In this document: one piece after another, positions 57,820 to 64,000 of the stretch
How positions within the stretch are numbered: position 1 is the first letter of the stretch
Layout of the letters: each line of letters opens with the position of its first letter
Assembly: GCF_965363235.1 (NCBI RefSeq)
Contig: NC_134848.1
Location: 65,848,681-65,912,680, forward strand
From: Mytilus galloprovincialis
Taxonomy: Eukaryota > Mollusca > Bivalvia > Mytilida > Mytilidae
DNA length: 64,000 nucleotides
Direction of reading: 5' to 3'
The notes under the pieces: generated by a model
What the model saw: only the letters and a program-made list of their open reading frames with translations
The model's database searches: none
Told to the model about the DNA's origin: nothing
Position numbers and translations under genes: made by a program

Positions 57820-60800
57820 TTTGTTCATGTTTACGCTCGCATATGAAGAAAATATTGAATGTGAATACGCCTTAGATTCCAATTTTACCTGTTTATGCAA
57901 GGTAGTTAAAGCTGCTGTAGATATTGACTGTAGTTACCTAGATCTTTTGGCAGTTCCGTCCGGCATCCCAAACAACACTGTCATCTTGTAAGTCAAAGAA
58001 TTTATAATTGTAAATAGAAGATAATTATTTAAATTGATACAGCACCAAGAAAAATGATGTAGAATTATATTGAGCAAACATATGAATTATTTTCTTTTTT
58101 CCATCAGTAACGTAGTATATAGGGATCTAGTTATACAAGCGAGCTTTGCGAATTATAAATTAGTAATCATTACATGCTTTTATATATTTATATATGGAGA
58201 TCTAGTTATACAAGCGTTCTTATCGAGTTATGAACTAGCAATTATTGCATGCTTATAATTGTAAATAGAAGATAGTGATTAAAATTGATATAATATCAAG
58301 AAAAATAATGAAGAATATATTGAGCAAACAAATGAATTGTTTTCTTTTTTCCATCAGTAACGTACGGGGATCTAGTATACAAGCGTTCTTTTCGAGTAAT
58401 ACATTAGCTATTATTACATTCTTTTATATATTTTTGTTTGTTTGTCTATTATTGCATACTTTGTCACATTCAGTAACAAACAATCGGAATTAGGAGGTAA
58501 TATATTGTTGCTGCGATACATAAAACATATCTGTAAATGTTTTATCAGTCAAGACACCCATATGAATTCGTCAATTTGTCAAGAGGATGAATTTAAAGAA
58601 TAAAAAAAAATCTATTTTTTAGAGAGCTGAACAATAATAACATCCAAAGTATCAACATAAGCAGTTTTATAGATCTGCTCGAACTTAAAAGCCTGTAAGT
58701 ATTGTCTATTTCAATGTTTCATAAACAAATTCGTACATGTAGCAAGGAAGATTACTCCGGCAAATAAAAAAAACCATAAATACTTAAATGAAATATATAC
58801 ATGCAGCTTTTGAAAGAACATATAGCATATATGCTCAAATTAATATCACACTAAATAGCAAAAGAATATCACCAGTTATTACAGTACGTCAGTCTCGATA
58901 TCTTAATTATATCTTTAGACGGGTAGCATTCAAGATCGCTGCTTACAAATATTTAGTCAGCAACGTTGTTTGCTTCACTGCAATATCATTTTATGTATCT
59001 TTTTGTTAAGATTTTGTTTTCTTTCTATAAAGAAGAAGATGTGGTATGATTGCCAATGAGACCAATGTCCACAAAAGACCAAAATGACACAGACTTAACA
59101 ACTATAGGTCACTGTACGGCCTTTAACAATGAGCAAAGACCATACTGCATAGTCAGCTATAAAAGGCCCCGATAAGACAATGTAAAACAATTCAAACGAG
59201 AAAACTAACGGCCTTATTTATGTATAAAAAATGAACGAAAAACAAATATGTAACACATAAACAAACGACAACCACTGAATTACAGGCCCCTGACTTGGGA
59301 TAGGCACATACATAAATAATGTGGCGGGGTTAAACATGTTAGCGGGATCCCAACCCTCCCTTAACCTGGGACAGTGGTATAACAGTACAACATAAGAACG
59401 AACTATAAAAAATAGTTGAAAAAGTCTTAACTCATCAGATGTCCATATATAAAAGTGGACGTGGCCGGGTACTTATACATCCCGACACAAAAAGACACAA
59501 TGAATAGATCTGAGAGTACTTGCAGTTCTAACATGTTTACTTTAAACGGGGTTTGATTTAGACAGGATGTTTCTGATATGATATGTATAGTTGAAACCAT
59601 ACGGTTATTGTTTAAGACCTGGCACGGGAAACCCTATATTATAGTTTTGTTTTTGACGATTATCAGCCAAAACTGTATAACCACACTTTGCCAACGGGAG
59701 TATACTTGATTAATTCAAAAATCTGATAATGCGTTTTGTTAATATAATATTTGATAAGTTTAATAGTTATTCACACGTGTTTTGAAACAGACAAAAGGAA
59801 GGCAAACACTGAAGTTAACCTATTTTTCGTGCTATTGTCGCCGATTTTAATAAAATACTTCCAATGAAATGTAAGAGAGAACATTTCATTCATTTTTTTT
59901 TTCAGAAATGTGCTACAAAACAAGTTGATGCACATCGTCAATGGGATGTTTTCGGATATATCTAGTCTACAAGTATTGTATGTTAATTTCTCTAATTCTA
60001 TAGAAATTTATCCCTTTCCGAACCCATTGTATAAAAAAATTTAATCAACGTGTGGTTGACTGTGATCTCAACAGATCATGATCATTGGATGATTTTAAGG
60101 GTCATGACCTTTTTAGCTAACTAGATGATTCAAAATATGCTATAACAGGTGTTAATGAAAGTGACAACTTCGTGCAATGTGAAAGGCACCCGAATGGGTT
60201 TTTCGATTAACAAAAAAAGAAAATGTTTGTTTAATCATTAGAGAAACAGATTCTTACATGGTTACTCGTGGATTATCGGATTTATCCAATCTCGATAGTT
60301 AAATTATAAATTTTAAAGTCCTCGCCGAGGCGGCTCGGACTTTAAAATTGATAATTTAACTATCTCGATTGGATAAATCCGATAATTCACTGGTACCAAT
60401 GTAAGAATCTATATTTATTAAATCATATATTTAACGCATTTTGTCTAAAAAATATTAAAAGCCAGTTGTCTGATTTGGTCCCTGTCGCCTTTTTCTTCTT
60501 GTCATAATTATGTATCAAGATTATAGCAATAGCCTTAATATGACCACTGACTAACAAACTGAGTAAAAGTTTCTTTTAAAACATATAGTTTAAACGAAAT
60601 TAGGAGACGTGGTATGATTCCGAAAATGATACAACTATCCACTAATGAAATGGATATATAAAATTATAATAATTGTGCATACGATTTTTAGTTTTATTGA
60701 GAAAATTGTTTGAAGAATGTCTTTAGATATATTAAATTCTGCAACTGAAGAACGAAATGACTTGATGCAAGGTTTTACAATACTTGTAACTGAAAATTAA

Positions 60801-63800
60801 TCTAAACGTAAAGAAAGCATAAATATGAACTCGTGCTAACATTGTCAAGTGTTTGAATATATATTGTGTGTTCCATCAAATTATGACTTTATCAAATTAT
60901 CAAACACACTGTTTTTGTCAATCACTTGTTTTCCCCTGCACTTTGAAAAAATGAAACGAACATAATCATTTTATGGTTGATAGTCAACGTACTGCTGAGA
61001 ATACCATTAAAGTTACACGCGATATGATTGGCAATGATACAAATATCAAACAGGGTTCGAATGAAGCCAACTAAAGCAATTATAAGCCCCAGTATGAAAT
61101 TCAAAACATGATAAAAATATATAGATACGTTTTCGTTGGCTAGTAAAGGTCTTGTCAGAAAAATGTCAAACAATTCAAATAAGAAAATATACTACGTATG
61201 TATGTTTTAATTCGTAAGAAATTATACTAATTGTGCATATGATTTTTAGTTTTATTGAGAACATTGTTTTAATAATGTCCTTATATATTATATTCTGCAT
61301 CTGAAAATCGAACTTACGTGATGCAAGTTACAAAGCTTAGTTGCCTTCCCGGGCAATTTAGGGTTCTATGTGTTTGAATATATTGTGTGCACCATCAAAA
61401 ATATGAATTCATCAAATAATTAAACACACTGTTTTTAATAATTACATTTCTCCCCTTGAAATTTGAAAAAAAATTAAACGAACATAATCAGTTTATGATT
61501 GATAGTCAACATACTGCTAAGAATACCATTTAAATAAAAGTTGCACGCTTTTTGATTGCCAATGTTACAAATATCCAACATAGTTCAAATGAAGCTGAGA
61601 AAAGCAATTATAGGACCAAGCATGGAATGTAAAAATGGTAAAATAATCTTTACTGTTTAGTTTGCTTTTAAAGGTCTTGTCAGTAAAAATGTGAAACAGT
61701 TAAAACCGGAAAAAATGCTACGTATTTAATGCACGACAGTTAAAAAAAAAAAAATATGACAAGCATGAACCACCGAGATCACCTGACCTACATGATCTAT
61801 TTCACAATTTAAAACTCTCACAACTTATATTAATGGTAAGCTGTAACGAAGTTTTCATGACTAGTAAAGTGGTTTACACGAACTATTATTGGTGAAAAAC
61901 ATTTGACCCGAGATAAACACATAACGAATTTGGCAGGTTCAGTCGTGTTTGTAATCGTCCAGCTCGCCCCTAGCTACATGTACGAACAGTGGTAAAACAG
62001 CACAAGCCACACAGCATAAGAATAAACTTGGAAAATCAGCTGCGATTTACATGACTCAAAGGTTCGGTATTTGCACTAAGACAATTAATAAGTAAGCATT
62101 AAAGTTACGAAAAATCGTAGTTACTGCAAGCTAGCTACATGCATATAGTACAAAATATAAATATATATAATGTCGAGAAAGTTAAATCATTTCGTTTATA
62201 TGTAGAGCTCTTTACTCATTAATTGGCTTTTCCTATAACATTTTTGTAAACCACCCTCAGGAACTTAGATTACAACCATATCACAGCCATAGAAGAGTTT
62301 GCTTTCTCTGGATTAAACAACCTGACTGAGTTGTAAGTATGACCTTTTCCAGAATACAAATTACAGCATTTTGGCAAAACTGTTTTTGTATAATATAATT
62401 CAGAATTAAACATTTATTCATTCAGTGCTCTTTGCTTTTATCTTATCGATCCTGAAACATCGCACATATTCCATTTTTTTTTTGGAAATTAAATTGTATG
62501 TTCAGAAAACCTATAGTATCTTTTTCTTTAAGACAATATTAATAAAGTATAAAACAGATGTTTTTTTTATAAACGTGTAAACATTATTACTGACGATCAA
62601 ATTTTAACTTTTCATTTGAACGAATTATAGATACTTGAGCGGAAATGGACTGACATTCATCGCTAATACAAGCTTCTTTGATCTGCATTCGCTTCAAAAA
62701 CTGTAAGTACCGAGTAGATGTAATTCCCTGGACACTAATGAATGAATGTAACAACAACGAGTCAAGAGGTTAGGTTTTTCACCATCATAGTCTCCATTTC
62801 CTGACCTCCAAAACCGTCAATGTGTTTCTGAATCACTATATTTTGCCTATTTATTTGCCATTTGTACACTTATTAAAAATTCTGTGTTTTAATTTGAATA
62901 ACGTTTTATAAATTTCGAACTTCAAAAATACATGTCTTTATTTCACGACATAAGTTACGCTCAGCCTTAAAATTGACATTCAAAACTCGGGAATTTATAA
63001 ATAGACAGGAAATGTGGAGCTACATATATTTAACCAAAAGGACATAAAACAGATCAATGATATAATTATTTATTGTAATTTATATATGATTAAAAAAATT
63101 GAATAAGAGTTACTCGATTTGAAAATTTAAGTTATTGTTTTTATATAGCTTTATCCGATAAACAGCAGTTATCGAATCGTTTGATGTGTTTGAGCTTTTG
63201 ATTATGCCATTTGATTAGAGACATTACATTTTAAATTTTCGTCGGAGTTCAGTATTTTTGTGACTTTCCTTTTTTCCTTTTTCTAGTGATTTGAGTTACA
63301 ACAAATTAAGTGCTCTACCTCAAGGACTGTTAGATACATTGGAATCGTTGGTTGAATTGTGAGTATTTTTTCAGTCTTTTATTTCATTTACATGATCTCC
63401 AAACATTACTTTAAAGTACGTATAACAGGAAGTAACCAAATCTGACCAGTTAAACTGAAAATTAAACATCAGAAAAGATGTTACAAACCACCATGCAACA
63501 GTCTTTCAATCGAAATAGAGAAAATATAAAAAAAAGAAAAACATGTGGTATGATTAAATAGCATTCATTGCAGAATAATGAAAAGCTGTATATATCAAAC
63601 AGATTTGAAAAGTAACTCTACTTTTGGCGATAGTTTATTGTTGTATATTTCTATTAAACTATCTTCAAAAAGAAAATGAAGTTAAACAACTTTCGTTAGT
63701 TTATTGTACAAAGTAAATGTTTAATATTGCCAGTTTTGTTTTCAGGAATTTACAAAACAACTTGTTGTCAAGTATACCTGAATACGCTTTGACACATCTA

Positions 63801-63817
63801 CAGAATATTCAAACACT
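57820..63817 (+). CDS. Leucine-rich-repeat ectodomain protein, LGR/RXFP-like exon pattern (partial)
   Basis: Exons 57820-57987, 58623-58694, 59906-59977, 62261-62332, 62631-62702, 63287-63358 and 63746-63817; the last donor shows that the gene continues to the right. The first is an LRRNT cap: ECEYALDSNFTCLCK to IDCSYLDLLAVPSGIP. Each later exon is exactly 72 nt and codes one 24-residue LRR (for example NLDYNHITAIEEFAFSGLNN, DLSYNKLSALPQGLLDTLES, NLQNNLLSSIPEYALTHLQN). All introns are phase 2, splitting a Leu codon. The residues before the cap, LFMFTLAYEE, could end a signal peptide that starts in an exon not found, or the ATG at 57827 could be the start. One-LRR-per-exon layout is known for LGR and relaxin-type receptors, but other LRR proteins share it; no membrane part is in the window. 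Role: extracellular ligand binding (inference). Confidence 0.85.
58001..58400 (+). repeat. Tandem duplication (about 250 bp) in LRR gene intron 1
   Basis: TTATAATTGTAAATAGAAGA begins at about 58002 and 58253. Both copies run through TTTCTTTTTTCCATCAGTAA and GGGATCTAG. Confidence 0.75.
59035..59521 (+). repeat. Mussel repeat family A, nearly full length
   Basis: From GATGTGGTATGATTGCCAAT through ACAATGAGCAAAGACCATAC, GCCCCTGACTTGGGATAGGC, CCCTTAACCTGGGACAGTGG and CGTGGCCGGGTACTTATACA to GATCTGAGAGTACT. It is the reference copy in this window for the fragments at 1, 16605, 35326, 46155, 46780 and 55706. Lies in intron 2 of the LRR gene. Confidence 0.85.
60248..60410. mobile_element. Foldback element, about 70-bp arms, CpG-rich loop
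   Basis: AGATTCTTACATGG and GGATTTATCCAATCTCGATA on the left pair with CTCGATTGGATAAATCCGAT and ATGTAAGAATCT on the right. The loop is CTCGCCGAGGCGGCTCGG. Intron 3 of the LRR gene. Confidence 0.8.
60655..61725 (+). repeat. Tandem duplication (about 560 bp) in LRR gene intron 3
   Basis: ATTGTGCATACGATTTTTAG at 60671 and ATTGTGCATATGATTTTTAG at about 61233 start two diverged copies. Both contain AAACGAACATAATCA, TGATAGTCAAC and CAATTATA. Confidence 0.75.
63172..63275 (+). repeat. Fragment of repeat family D
   Basis: GATGTGTTTGAGCTTTTGAT and GAGTTCAGTATTTTTGTGAC match 2892-3150 and 4262-4400. Immediately before LRR exon 63287. Confidence 0.6.
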
Positions 63818-63879
63818 GTAAGTTACAACTACTTCAGAAATTAATGATAGCAACTAGCTTGGAAATAATCTCATCATAG

Positions 63880-63960
63880 ATACTAGGACTAAATTTGGTA
63901 TATACGCCATACCCGCGTTTCGTCTACAAAAGACTCATCAGTGACGATCAGGAGCTGATA
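63880..63960 (-). repeat. ACGCGCGT end module, inverted
   Basis: GGTATATACGCCATACCCGC, GTTTCGTCTACAAAAGACTC and ATCAGTGACGATC form the reverse complement of the modules at about 17590 and 35580. Confidence 0.7.
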
Positions 63961-64000
63961 ATAATGAAAACAAACAAAAAACAATTGTCAACAATTCTCG

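Overview
The window is AT-rich animal DNA with split genes, GT-AG introns and dense interspersed repeats. Several repeat families look like those I know from marine mussels: the module opening with GATGTGGTATGATTGCCAA, the one opening with GGCAACAGTAGTATACCGC, and a tail containing ACGCGCGT next to CAGTGACG. A bivalve mollusc, most likely Mytilus, is the best guess. This rests on recognition, not on a database search.

Five host loci can be read, all on the + strand. (1) 1147-4727 holds the last four coding exons of a homologue of SHFL/Shiftless (C19orf66), the zinc-binding antiviral protein that blocks programmed -1 ribosomal frameshifting in vertebrates. (2) 14607-25912 holds a complete seven-exon paralogue of 247 residues. 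(3) 30517-34273 and (4) 41415-43558 are two tandem two-exon genes for six-transmembrane voltage-gated K+ channels of 445 and 448 residues. Both have a Shaw-like, zinc-binding T1 domain, a VGYGD filter, and an altered S4 and S6 gate. (5) 57820-63817 is the 5' part of a leucine-rich-repeat ectodomain gene. One LRRNT exon is followed by six exons of exactly 72 nt, one 24-residue repeat each, and the gene runs off the right edge.

Between and inside these genes lies mobile-element debris: a broken TRIM/NHL beta-propeller copy (about 9935-10719); three antisense reverse-transcriptase remnants of a probable Penelope-like type; an antisense L1/Tx1-like LINE in an intron of SHFL copy 2; a jockey/CR1-like LINE between the channel genes; and a long 5'-truncated LINE at 51574-53973 sitting inside a 26-bp minisatellite. 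There are also a 950-bp terminal-inverted-repeat element, at least eight foldback elements with CpG-rich loops, several minisatellites, a 741-bp tandem duplication and a 350-bp satellite array just before the LRR gene.

The loci do not form one pathway. The most notable content is the SHFL paralogue pair and the K+ channel pair, whose S6 gate lacks the PVP motif.
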